Origin: Pseudeuparius sepicola
Taxonomy: Eukaryota; Arthropoda; Insecta; Coleoptera; Anthribidae
Length of the DNA: 64,000 bases
Direction of reading: 5' to 3'
NCBI GenBank assembly: GCA_963920635.1
Contig: OY987304.1
Span: 33,046,365-33,110,364, forward strand
The position numbers and the translations under genes are program-made. Numbering within the stretch: the first letter of the stretch is position 1; the number at the start of each line of letters is the position of its first letter. The notes under the pieces were generated by a model. That model was given only the letters and a program-made list of their open reading frames with translations, made no database searches and was not told where the DNA came from. This document shows positions 1 to 9,899 of the stretch, one piece after another.

Positions 1-950
1 ATTCCCACAAATTATACTTTTTATACTGCGTCACAATTGCAAAAAATCAAAATTTCAATTTGAGTTCAGCTATTAAGGTGGCTATGGAAACAAGTGAAAA
101 TGGTAAAAAGAGGTCCACAGGGGACAATAGTAATAAACCTGATCGGAAACTGTACTCGGTTTCTCTTTTCATTATTGCTGTACAGTACAAATTTTATGCC
201 ATTTGAGACGCAAGAGAGTTCGCTGCCGTCGCAGGCAGTCGTGCAAGTGCAAGCACTTTGAGAAACGTTAATTTTAACTTTTTTTTTGTTACAAATAATA
301 AAGTATAAGATTATACACTACAAAGTACGTGTTTGAAGAATGTAATTAAAAACAGCAATATTTTAAACGGCAGAAATATATTGACGAATCGATTAGAAAT
401 TACATTTTATAACCACTAGATTATTTTAACACCTAAATTATTTTAGCAACATCAACCCCTGAATAACATTTGTTCTAAATGCATAAACTGACATTTCTGC
501 AAGCCATTGTTTTTCCATAACTATAACTATAACCCTATATATAAAAATTTGTCTGTAAAATTATTGTATACTACCATCTATATTTCCCAAGTTTTCGGTT
601 TTCAAACTAAACATTTTTATTGGCAAATATTTTCTAACCTTTTTGACAAATAACACAAAATTAAGATTTCTTTTGTTTATTGTCAAACTTTTTGGTAACC
701 TAAAAAAATGTTATAACCTTAAAAATATTACTGTCTGCTATCATTTGTTTTTCATGACTTGCTTCATAATATGAAGATTTTCTTTCATTTCAAATTTCTA
801 TAACAACCATAAATATTTATTACAAAATTTTCAGTAGGTATACAACAACAAAAATATTTACAAAACAATTTATTCCATTTTTGGAAGTTTATATCCATTA
901 GAACCATAACTTTTCAATATTCATTTCAATAGTAAGAATATAAATAATTC
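1..950. other. AT-rich DNA without recognised features
   Basis: No open frame of useful length, no inverted repeat and no recognised repeat end was seen. The sequence is dominated by short A and T runs. Confidence 0.5.
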
Positions 951-990
951 TTACTCAATAATATATTTTACCTATAACACTATTTTAGCC

Positions 991-1018
991 CTGACGAAGG
1001 CCAAAAATATGGCCGAAA
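991..1018 (+). ncRNA. hammerhead-ribozyme-like core motif
   Basis: The sequence shows CTGACGA, then a short stem GGCC/GGCC closed by an A-rich loop, then GAAA. This order (CUGANGA, stem II, GAAA) is the hammerhead ribozyme catalytic core. One extra A lies between the core and the stem, and I could not pair convincing stems I and III or find a cleavage triplet, so it may be inactive. Penelope-like retroelements are known to carry small hammerheads near their ends, and a related motif lies near the end of the Penelope relic at about 8060-8090. It may therefore be a solo remnant of such an element. Confidence 0.3.
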
Positions 1019-1210
1019 GCTTGGTTCATTGTAAAGAATAAATAATACATAATTTTGGCTGAAATACCCGTTATTTTACTTCATTGACAATTAAATATAT
1101 TCAAAACTGAAGGCTCATCTCAAATAACAGCTACATATCAAATATACATCAATTTTTAAGAATGGTAATTAAATTTAAATGCGGCTAGTTACTTAAGTTT
1201 TATATGCGGA

Positions 1211-1282
1211 AGCACAATGGTCTAGTGGCATGATCCACGCTTTGGGTGCGGGAGATCCCGGGTTCAAATCCCGGTTATGGCT
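1211..1282 (+). tRNA. tRNA-Pro(TGG)-like sequence, probably degenerate
   Basis: A 72-nt stretch has a tRNA-like D arm (TGGTCTAGTGGC), an anticodon loop TTTGGGT giving anticodon TGG, and a 5-bp T stem CCGGG/CCCGG around TTCAAAT. A T-run follows and could end pol III transcription. The anticodon stem has one mismatch, and the acceptor arm pairs only if one extra G in the 3' strand is skipped. A tRNA pseudogene or SINE head is therefore at least as likely as a working gene. Confidence 0.5.
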
Positions 1283-1289
1283 ACCTTTT

Positions 1290-2378
1290 TATTTTTTAAA
1301 TCACATGTTCGAAAAGGAAAAAGAATTATAATATCTGTAGTTAATTTATTTAATGTTTGGTTGTCAAATTAGGCCTAAATACTGAATACCTAATTAAATT
1401 ATAAAATTCTCTTCCTAAATACAACTCGTGGTATGTGAAATATATGATATATAACCAGGTAATACCTTTCGTTAGCTTATTAAATCATTATAATCCCAAT
1501 GCAAAGAAAATACCACCCCTGCTGGGCAGTCGTGGTATTTTCAGCTTTAAGATTTTAATTCGTAAAATCGTAAAATTAACCAAAGTTATTATCGATAATA
1601 GGCGCACACCACTTGTTATATTACCCCTGATAATAATTAATTTTTGAAAATGCTGCCACTTGAACTCCTCTGAAAAACTGAAAAATGAAGGACTTTAGTA
1701 TCGACATTCGTATTGACATATTTTCGAACCAATTGAGCTATTCGCGCGAAAACCGCAATAATTTTAATTTCTATATTATGCTTTCCGGCTTGCAAAAATC
1801 CATTTTATCTAAGCAAATTGAAAAGGAGGCTTACTAAAAAAATAATAAAATAATAAAAATATACCCCAATGCGTGCATCTGATGGCGAAAAATATTTAGG
1901 AAAATGCTTCTCCAATTATACATTCCTTAAAGGGTAACTAAGTACCTATTATAATTTATTGTAAAAAAATTCACATAATAATAATTTATGATCGTGAAGT
2001 ACACTAAAGTGTGTTCACTAATTTCAAAGTGAAACCAAATTAAATAGATCCCAAGTCTAGAGATGTATCATTAATAAAATCGCTTTACATAAAGTTCTTA
2101 TCAAAATAAAGGCAAAACAAAAATAGGCGCGGCTATAAAACGGCTAAGTGACACGTCACTGCCGCTTGCACTGCATACCACTGCTATAATCCGCAGTTTT
2201 ATGGTGACACAGATTGAGGCAGTGACGTCAAGCTAATGAGAAATTATTCCGAGAATTGAGACTAACTTAGGCACTTCTCGTTATTTTTGTTATACAAAAA
2301 TTATTGTACACAGGATTTCAACCATAACAGTCCAAACGCGTTTCCTTAGTTATGTACCACCCTTATTGTAGCCTTATA
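1290..2378. other. AT-rich intergenic DNA
   Basis: Only short spurious open frames are present. A GC-richer patch with GTGACGTCA near 2220-2230 contains a CRE-like octamer but no other promoter signal I can support. Confidence 0.45.
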
Positions 2379-3891
2379 CAGAGTGAGTCACATCTGAAGG
2401 CAGAGCCGAAAACACAAGGTAAAACTCGCTAAAATAATACATATGCTTAATAAACATTAGCTCAAAAACGCTTGGTTGTCCATGTACAGCGTGTTGGAAT
2501 TTTTCCAAAAATAACATATTTTTTAATTTCTTTCGTGCCAGTTTACGAATTCCAACCAAACTTGGTACATATTATGATGCATTGGAGGTTACTTTAAATA
2601 ATTGTAAAAAAAGTAGTACGGTCCTGTGCAAAACCAAAAATTTCCAGTCCATTCGATTTGGAACAAAAAGCGCCTCTTGGTATTTTTTTATATCTGGTAC
2701 AGTTTTTTCTTCATTTCGGATTTTTTAAACTAGTGCGAAGGCCATTAATAACATTTTATTGTTTAGGGTGGCTACTGAACATTGCTTAACTCATTTTCTA
2801 ATTTCTCCGAACGCTTTCCTTTAAAAGTTTTTCTAAATACATTTTTCGTGTCTTGCTATTTTTTTTTAAACAAGCGAACTGGAATTTAACTTTGTCTGTA
2901 TGTTTCGTCCGTGCGAGTTTTGATTATTTTTTGAAGTGTAAAATTATTTTTTTATTGTGTACGATTTTTGCAAATATGCCTTATACCTAAATTAGCAACT
3001 TGGAATATGGCGATATACCCTCTTGGTCAACAGGATCCGCAAGTTCTGAGGCTGTTGTAACTTCTTGCAAAACTCTTGGTCCCTGATACCTGCATGTTTC
3101 TTTTCGGAAATCGTCTTTATTATTCCCTTGCAGCAGCTTCAGCATTTCCATCCCAAAACCCATAACTAAATACCTATTATATCGCCATATTTCAAGTTGC
3201 TAAATTTATGAGGCATTTGGAACGTAGTACACAATAATAAACTAATTTTACACTTCAAAAAATAATTAAAACTCGTTTTTCATGGATAACTCTATACGGA
3301 CAAAATCAAAGTCCAGTTCGCTTGTTTAAAAATAATAAATAGCAAAAGAAACGAAAAATGTTTTTAGAAAAACTTTTATAAATAAAGGAAAATGTACGGA
3401 CAAATTCGAAAATGCAGTAAGCAATGTTCAGTTGCCACCTTAAACAATAAAACATGATTTACTTTGTACTTTGTTTTAAATCCCAGCATAATCGCCTTCG
3501 CACTAGTTTAAAAAATCCGAAATGAAGAAAAAACTGTACCAGATATAAAAAAATCAAGAGATGCTTTTTGTTCCAAATTGAATGGGCTATCCAAAAAAGG
3601 CAAAATTTTTGGTTTTGCGCAGGACCGTACTACTTTTTTACTGATCATCTGAACGGGGCCAAATTATTGCACAAAATGGAAACCCTCCAATGGACTATGT
3701 GTACCAAATTCGGTTGAAATTCCTAAACCGGCTCGAAAGAAATTTAAAAAAATGTTATTTTTGGAAAATTTTCAACACGCTGTATATGGAGAACCAAGCG
3801 TTTTTGAGCTAATGTTTATTAAGCATATGTGCTTATTTTAGCGAATTCTACTTTGTGTTTCCGGCTCTGCCTTTAGATGTGACTCTTCCTG
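2379..3891. mobile_element. giant mariner-type foldback element
   Basis: The ends read TA-CAGAGTGAGTCAC at the left and GTGACTCTTCCTG-TA at the right. The two arms, roughly 2379-3017 and 3178-3891, are diverged reverse complements over about 640 bp around a loop of about 160 bp. TA on both sides and a CAG start fit a Tc1/mariner element. The loop keeps a piece of transposase (separate entry). It could not move on its own. The divergence between arms suggests an old insertion. Confidence 0.75.
3018..3177 (-). pseudogene. relic of mariner transposase N-terminal HTH
   Basis: Read on the minus strand, the loop of the foldback encodes a peptide starting YGFWDGNAEAAARE, then two stops, then RRFPKRN and later SYNSLRTCGS. 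This pattern (Y-G-x-x-x-G-N-A-x-A-A-A-R-x-Y...R-F-P...L-R-x-T-G-S) matches the N-terminal helix-turn-helix domain found in many insect mariner-like transposases (DUF4817 type), which would bind the inverted repeats. Two adjacent stop codons and the lack of any catalytic region show it is dead. The family call comes from pattern recognition, not a search. Confidence 0.6.
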
Positions 3892-4146
3892 TATACTCCA
3901 ATGGATGACTGGAGACTATTCTAGAATACTCCAGGCCAATGATATATTTACAAATCATAAAGTTCTAGAGCATTTCTAGAAAATCTATGGAAGCTCTATA
4001 GGGAAAACAATGAAAAATTAACAAAAAAAAAGGGGTCCTGGGGGCCTCGGGCCAACATAATTGTAGCGGAAAATGCCTCCAAATTAATCTTAAAATCATA
4101 AAACTGTAAGTAGTATATTGAAAAGTAATATTTATCTGCTAAATCT

Positions 4147-4730
4147 TTGAGTAGGTTACAAAACAGTGCAACAGCTCAAGCATTACCTGAGGTATTAGGC
4201 CAAGAATTTAGAGTCGGGTCAAAAATAATCTTAGAAAAAGATTTTAAACCAAAGTCAAATATTTCAAAGGATGAAACAGCAGCAATTAGATCACTTAAAT
4301 CAGATAGGATAATTAAAATATTACCAGCAGATAAGGGAAACGCAACTGTTATTTTAGAAAAAACTGTGTATGGTAATAAATTATATGATTTATTAAATGG
4401 AGGAACTTACAAGAGGATAAACAAAGACCCTACAACTTCAATAGAAACTAAAATATACAAAACACTATATAAATACCGTGAACAAATCACACCGAGAAAA
4501 AGGACACTCTTAACTCCGCATCATTCAAAACCTCCACACTTTTGTATGGTTTACCAAAAATACACAAAACTAACATTCCTCTTCGCCCCGTTGTAAGTTC
4601 AATAAATTCGCCTTGTCATTCGTTAGCAAAATATTTACTTAAAATTGTTAATCCGTTAGTAGGAAATTCATTTATCAGAAACAGTAATCATTTTTTGCAA
4701 AAAAATATTGAACATCAATTTCCGGATCAT
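4147..4730 (+). pseudogene. Penelope reverse transcriptase, N-terminal part
   Basis: Two overlapping frames encode recognisable Penelope RT sequence. The first gives ADKGNATVILEK, the typical 'ADKG' region, followed by a Y-x-x-K-x-x-x-x-L segment. The second, from about 4542, gives YGLPKIHKTNIPLRPVVSS, the conserved 'GLPKIHK...RPI(V)S' block upstream of the polymerase fingers. The change of frame near 4540-4560 is a frameshift. The reading is cut by the mariner insertion at 4731 and resumes at 6653. The encoded enzyme would have copied the element's RNA into DNA in the nucleus. No in-frame ATG was identified for the beginning. Confidence 0.8.
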
Positions 4731-4734
4731 TATA

Positions 4735-6648
4735 CAGGGTGGCCCAACGAAAAGTTTCCACCCGGATTATTTAAAAAAGTATTGTTTAAAAAAAAAACGC
4801 AAAAATATGTCAATGTAGTTTGGAAGGGGGACCTTCATTGCAGAGCAAAGCAGTGCTGAATCTGCAACCCTCTGGCTGGGGTAGCTACCACCTCAAAATT
4901 CTTAAATGGGAATAGGGGTCGAGTGACACCTCAAATTAAAGAGAATTTAGTCATCTTTACAATGCTGTATTTATTTTTAATTTTGAGACCATTTTTGGTA
5001 AAAATAAATGCAAAAATGAAGATACGTAATTTATTACTAAATTAATTTATTAAATGTTCAAAATGCCCCCTCCGCCTTCCATGCTATTTCATACCATTCA
5101 TATTTGATTTCTTTCTAGAACAGATACACAAAAAATACATATTTTTTGCACTGGCCGATAGATTAAAATCGTGAGTTTTTTAATTTTTAAATTGTATTCT
5201 GTTTTATTCTGCTTTCAAATAAATAGGTACAATACCTAAAGTGTTACTTATTTTGCAAACATGGTGTACACTATTGGTGATAGAGTTGAAATGGTATCAA
5301 TTTATTTTAAAAACAATGATTGTGCAAGGGCAACTTCTAGGATATTTAACGAATTGCATCCCGAAAAAAATGTGTCGCATACGTACGTTTGTAAAGTAAT
5401 GCAAAAATTTAGAGACACTGGTTCAGTGGCAAATAGAAAACATGAACCAGAACAGCCTCAAAGGAACGAAGCAATGCAGGTTGCTGTTTTGGGTCACATT
5501 GAAATGGACAATACGATAAGTACTCGTCAACTTGCTGAAACATCTGGAATTTCTAGAAGCACTATCCAGAGGATATTGAAAACAAACAAGTATCATCCTT
5601 ATAAAATGCGCTTGGTTCAAGAAATAAATCAGGATGATACTGATAGAAGGCTTGAGTTTTGTGAGACTATGTCTGAAATTACAGCAAGAAACCCACATTT
5701 TATTTTTAACACCTGTTTTTCCGATGAATGCCCATTTTTCTTAAACGGCATTGTTAATCGTCACAACTGTCGGTTCTGGTCTGATGAAAACCCAAGAATT
5801 TTTCGTGAAGTTCATAGCCAGTACCCCCAAAAATTAAACGTGTGGGCTGGAATTTATGGAGATAACATTGTTGGGCCATTCTTTCTCCCTTAGACATTGA
5901 ATGGTGAATTGTATTTGGACTTATTGCGAAATTCCATTGATCCTGCGATAACCCACATTTTGTAAAACAATCAGGAATACCAAGAAGATGAATTGTATTT
6001 TCAACAAGATGGTACCCCTCCTCACTTTTCGGCACCAGTGAGGCAGTACTTGGATAACACATTTACAAATCGGTGGATCGTTAGGAGAGGGCCTATTGAA
6101 TGGCCAGCCAGATCACCAGATTTGTCCCCATTAGATTTTTTTCTATGGGGACACTTAAAAAGCGTCATTTATAAAACAGAGGCACCTGATTTGGCACTAC
6201 TTCGTCAACGAATAGTAGAAGAGTGTGGTCAAATTACTCCTGAAATGCTAAGGAATGTTCGAAGAAGTTTTGAGTAAAGGCTTTATTACTGCATGGAAGT
6301 CGGGGGGGGGGGGGGCATTTTGAACATTTAATAAATTAATTTATTAATAAATTACGTATCTTTATTTTTGCATTTATTTTTACCAAAAATGGTCTCAAAA
6401 TTAAAAATAAATACAGCATTGTAAAGAGAACTAAATTCTCTTTAATTTGAGGTGTCATTCGACCCCTATTCCCATTTAAGAATTTTGAGGTGGTAGCTAC
6501 CCCAGCCAGAGGGTTGCAGATACAGCACTGCTTTGCTCTGCAATGAAGGTCCCCCTTCCAAACTACATTGACATATTTTTGCGTTTTTTGAAAAAAAAAC
6601 AATACTTTTTTAAATAATCCGGGTGGAAATTTTCGTTGGGCCACCCTG
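4735..6648 (+). mobile_element. mariner element, DD41D type, with about 330-bp inverted ends
   Basis: The ends are CAGGGTGGCCCAACG and CGTTGGGCCACCCTG, flanked by TA on both sides (4733-4734 and 6649-6650). The inverted arms run about 4735-5069 and 6316-6648. A transposase pseudogene lies between them. The arms share an ordered set of blocks with the deleted element at 9024-9891, so the two belong to related families. The insertion splits a Penelope-like element and is therefore younger than it. A 14-G run at 6302-6315 falls in the glycine-coding end of the transposase. Confidence 0.9.
5261..6340 (+). pseudogene. mariner transposase (DD41D, rosa-like), three stops
   Basis: From the ATG at 5261 the frame runs 210 codons. 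An N-terminal HTH of the DUF4817 type covers about residues 5-60, followed by a second HTH (ISTRQLAETSGISRSTIQRIL). The first catalytic Asp is D155 in FSDECPFF. A TAG at 5891-5893 and a TAA near 5962 break the frame. The same frame continues with the second Asp (FQQDGTPPH) and the third (SPDLSPLDFFLWG). Forty-one residues separate the second and third Asp, the spacing of the DD41D (rosa) group. A third stop at 6275-6277 precedes a degraded glycine-rich tail. A working enzyme would cut and paste the element at TA sites; this copy cannot. Confidence 0.85.
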
Positions 6649-6652
6649 TATA

Positions 6653-6840
6653 TTAGCTAGCTTTGATGTAGTTAGTCTTTTTACTAATTTTCCTGTTGAC
6701 AAATCATTGAATATTTTACGCAGAAAGTTAGAAAATGATCAGACTTTAGTGGAAAGGACAAATTTGAATATAGATGCAATACTAGAACTAACAACACTCT
6801 GTGTTAAAATGGAGATATCTATTGGTATGTGTTGGTTGGT
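6653..6840 (+). pseudogene. Penelope reverse transcriptase, motif A region
   Basis: Immediately after the mariner, the plus strand encodes LASFDVVSLFTNFPVDKSL, the Penelope form of RT motif A with its catalytic Asp (FDVVSLFTN). It then continues through ILRRKLENDQTL into a normal palm segment. The reading ends near 6840 where the sequence switches to the inverted block. Joining to the upstream half also requires a one-base shift, so the element was already damaged or was altered at the insertion. Confidence 0.8.
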
Positions 6841-6869
6841 TTTCTATATAGACACTAGTTTCTATACTA

Positions 6870-7200
6870 TCTGATTTCATTATAGAAACATCTAAGAAAG
6901 GTAATTGATTATTATTTTCAATTTCTAAGGTAAACTTAATAGAAGGTTCTTGTGAGTTTATAAAATTTAATAATGAATTTAAATCATCTACTCCATGTTC
7001 CCATATAAAAAATATGTCATCTCACCAAACATTAGGTTGGTGAACATATCTAGTCAACTCATTTTGTTCAAAATCTTCCATAAATAAATTGCTTATGAAT
7101 GGTGATAAAGGAGACCCCATAGCCATTCCAAATTCCTGCTGGTAAAATTCATTTCCTAGTTGAAAATAGGTGGTTTTAATTCCAATTCCATAATTCCAAT
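6870..7200 (-). pseudogene. inverted block of Penelope RT (motifs B and C)
   Basis: Read on the minus strand, this segment encodes EFGMAMGSPLSPFISNLFME (RT motif B), then a stop where the Y-V of the catalytic box should be, followed by DDIFFIWEHG (motif C, normally YVDD), and later NQLPFLDVSI. These belong between motif A and the linker of the same element, so this internal block has been flipped relative to its neighbours. The loss of the first residues of the YxDD box is a second lesion. Confidence 0.75.
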
Positions 7201-7920
7201 CATCATATTAGTGTTAAAAAAGGAGTAATTAAAAGTTTGTATGACAGGGCTATAAAGAGATTTGTTCTAATGACACAAAATTTGAGGAGGGAATTAAACA
7301 TATAAAACACGTTCTTGAGAAGAATAGTTATCGTACTGAATTTATTGAGCAAGTTTTTCAGGATTGCCAACAAAATAACAATGCTAATAGAATTAGAAAA
7401 ATAAATCTGGTGGACCGACCAGTAAATTTAATTATTCCTTATATTCCTGGACTATCAGATAAGCTAAAACGCATAGGCAATCGTTTTAATGTCAGAACAG
7501 TATTTACAACCAATAATACATTGAGATCGATGCTATAGTTAAAACGAAACCATTTAATAAGGTACAAAGTTCAAAAAAATGCATTTATAAAATTCCTTGT
7601 GAATGTGGAAAGTTCTATGTTGGGGAGACTTGTAGGCCATTTAACGTTCGTTTAAAAGAACATAAAAATTATATCAGGCAAAATCAAATTTCGAATCGAA
7701 AATATGTGAACACTCTTTTAATAACAATCATAGGATTTTGTGGGATAGTTCCAAACCAATTCTCAAAGAAGAAGTAGGAAATAGACGAAAAATTAAAGAA
7801 TCAGCATTTATTCTATAGGAAATACAGACAACTGTGTTGCTGAATGTTCAGTGGAATTCAGTAAAATATTATTGCCACTTATTCAAAGAGAAGTTAGTAT
7901 AAATAATTAGGTAGAACCAA
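7201..7920 (+). pseudogene. Penelope linker and GIY-YIG endonuclease
   Basis: Plus-strand frames encode a basic linker (KGVIKSLYDRAIKRF, then YIPGLSDKLKRIGNRF, then FTTNNTLRS) and a GIY-YIG nuclease. The nuclease reads IYKIPCECGKFYVGETCRPF followed by NVRLKEHK at about 7585-7670. The Y-K-I-P-C...F-Y-V-G-E-T...R-x-x-x-R-L-K-E-H order is the Penelope endonuclease signature that cuts target DNA for insertion. At least two frame changes and a stop after NNTLRS show it is not translatable. Confidence 0.85.
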
Positions 7921-8059
7921 AGGCATCGTATCCAGATGCCTTTGGGTAGAACACAGGGTACAATATCAAACAGGTGGTTAGGTTATTGTTTCTGTTGTCA
8001 TGACATTGTAACCTGAAATTTATTAATCTGTCATTTCACTTTGACATGACAAGATCTTT

Positions 8060-8142
8060 GAGAAAGGAGGAATATTTATTCTCCGAAAGCTCAGGAAACA
8101 AATTTGTTGAAGATATAAGGAAACAAATTTGTTGAAGATATT
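8060..8142 (+). repeat. 25-bp tandem duplication and hammerhead-like stem at Penelope end
   Basis: A stem GGAG/CTCC followed by GAAAGC (8066-8090) resembles the stem II and GAAA part of a hammerhead. It is followed by two exact copies of a 25-bp unit starting AGGAAACAAATTTGTTG at 8093 and 8118. The position just downstream of the GIY-YIG region fits the terminal repeat of a Penelope element. Confidence 0.45.
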
Positions 8143-8159
8143 TTTGGAGTTACAAGTTC

Positions 8160-9023
8160 AAAGTTTAGTTCATTTGCTGTTCAGAATTTATTAATTTTCC
8201 AGGCAACTTGAAAAAGTTGTTTTTAACCAGTTTGGTGGCGTAAAACCCAATTAAAATTCAATGGATCTGTTTACACCACAAATAAATTTTAGAAAATACA
8301 GTGCAAACAACTGAGATGGGCCCGTTGGCCGTCAAATGTGGCTAGATATTCAAAATCCGGCCAATAATGTATCGTTTAACATTAAAGTCTCATTGCGGAA
8401 TTTTTACATATACCTAATCTAGTTCTGAACTACCACCCCTTTGGTCCTTCCTGCCTCCGATCTATTTAGTTGGTTTATTATGTGCCTATACCAAAGTTCT
8501 GTTGTATTTATGAAATTGTAGATGCAGTAAGGTTTACAGGTACTTAAGTATTTCAACCTTCAAAATTCAAAGCTTCTGTTACTACTAAACTATATACTAA
8601 TCCAGGCTTATGACGTTTTTGCTTCCACCCAACTTTACAAGTTATTACTTATTATCATCACGTGAGTTTGGACAAAAAACGCAACAATTTTTATTCGCTT
8701 AATGGGTTTAAAATGTTATGATACGTTAAAACCCAAAAATTCGGCGAGAAAATTGGTGTCTGTATATGCATGTGTCCCCCCTTCGGCCAAAAGTTGGGCA
8801 CGCCCATGATGACCCTCATTAAATTATTTCGCCTAATAAAACATCTGTGGTTTCATTGCCTCGGCCTTATAAGCCTCGGCAACTTCGTTAAAAAAGTTGA
8901 ACCTCAGTGCCTTGGTACACAAATATAAGTATTTTTTTCTGTATGTCACAGATTTAATTTGGATGCTGGCTACGTATTTTCTATGATGTTTAAATTTACT
9001 TTTTTATGAACACCTCTATTATA
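8160..9023. other. unannotated AT-rich DNA
   Basis: No coding frame or repeat structure recognised. Confidence 0.4.
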
Positions 9024-9891
9024 CAGGGTGTTCCAGCGGAAACGTAACAAACGCAAAAATAGGTCAATTTTGTTTGGCAGGGGGACATCTTTTGGTATAA
9101 AATTTATAGATCTATCTGCAATCCCCTGAGCAGGGGTTGAACCCCTTCAAAAAATTTAAATGGGAAGGGGGTTCATGTCGCACACCTTTGGAAACGTCTC
9201 TCAATTCTCTATACACCTGCATCAAATTTTTGAAAATCGATTGACTTTTCAAAAAGATACACCGAGTAAAATGCAAAACATTCATTTTCAATTATTATTG
9301 CCTGGTATTGTTAAACAATTAATCTGAAAGTGGTGGTCGGGGGCCGTAAGTTATAGAAAGCATGTTCAGCAACATTATTTTGACGAAAATTTAATAAACG
9401 GGTGGGGGGAAACCGAAGCCTTATTGTAAGAAATGCTTAAAATGTTGCCCATTCACTTCCATGCAATAATAAAGGTTTTGTTCAAAACGCTGCCGAACAT
9501 TATGCAACATTTCAGGGGTGATTTCTCGACATTCGTTTATAATATCGAGACGCAGATCTTCTATTGTTTAACAATATACCAGACAATAATTGAAAATGAA
9601 TGTTTTGCATTCACACGCTGTATCTTTTTGAAAAATCTATCGATTTTCGAAAATCTGATGCAGGTGTATACAGAATTGAGAGACGTTTCCAAAGGTGTGC
9701 GGCATGAACCCCCGTCCCATTTAAATTTTTTGAAGGGGTTCAACCCCTGCTCAGGGAGTTGCAGATAGATCTATCAATTTTATGCCAAAAAGTGTCCCCC
9801 TGCCACACAAAATTGACCTGTTTCTGCGTTTTTCCAAGAAAAAAATTCCCGGCCGTTATAGAGCCTGTTACTTTTCCGCTGGAACACCCTG
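9024..9891 (-). mobile_element. deleted mariner element with about 290-bp inverted ends
   Basis: The ends CAGGGTGTTCCAGCGG and CCGCTGGAACACCCTG are flanked by TA. The arms, roughly 9024-9315 and 9570-9891, are strongly matching reverse complements. The arms share the same order of conserved blocks as the DD41D element at 4735-6648 (GCAAAAATA, GGGGGAC, TCTGCAA, TTAAATGGGAA). The only coding remnant is the C-terminal tail of a transposase. Confidence 0.85.
9421..9562 (-). pseudogene. mariner transposase C-terminal remnant
   Basis: The minus strand encodes IINECREITPEMLHNVRQRF, then YYCMEVNGQHFKHF and a stop at 9421-9423. This aligns in pattern with the tail of the DD41D transposase at 6210-6330 (IVEECGQITPEMLRNVRRSF). 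No catalytic Asp is retained. The reading abuts the arm, as in other elements of the window. Confidence 0.75.
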
Positions 9892-9899
9892 TATAACCA

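Larger units (their letters stand above)
4120..8150 (+). mobile_element. Penelope-like retroelement, broken and rearranged
   Basis: Four blocks of Penelope-type coding sequence lie here. The reverse transcriptase N-terminal part is at 4147-4730, the motif A region at 6653-6840, an inverted block with motifs B and C at about 6870-7200, and the linker plus GIY-YIG endonuclease at about 7200-7800. A mariner element (4735-6648) sits between the first two blocks with TA on both sides. The 3' portion ends in a hairpin near 7918-7945 and a 25-bp duplication near 8093-8142. Many frameshifts, stops and an internal inversion show it is dead. Outer limits are approximate. Confidence 0.8.

Noticed and set aside
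1435..1647. 70-codon frame near the tRNA-like sequence
   Set aside because: Ile/Lys-rich, typical of AT-rich noise, with no homology recognised.
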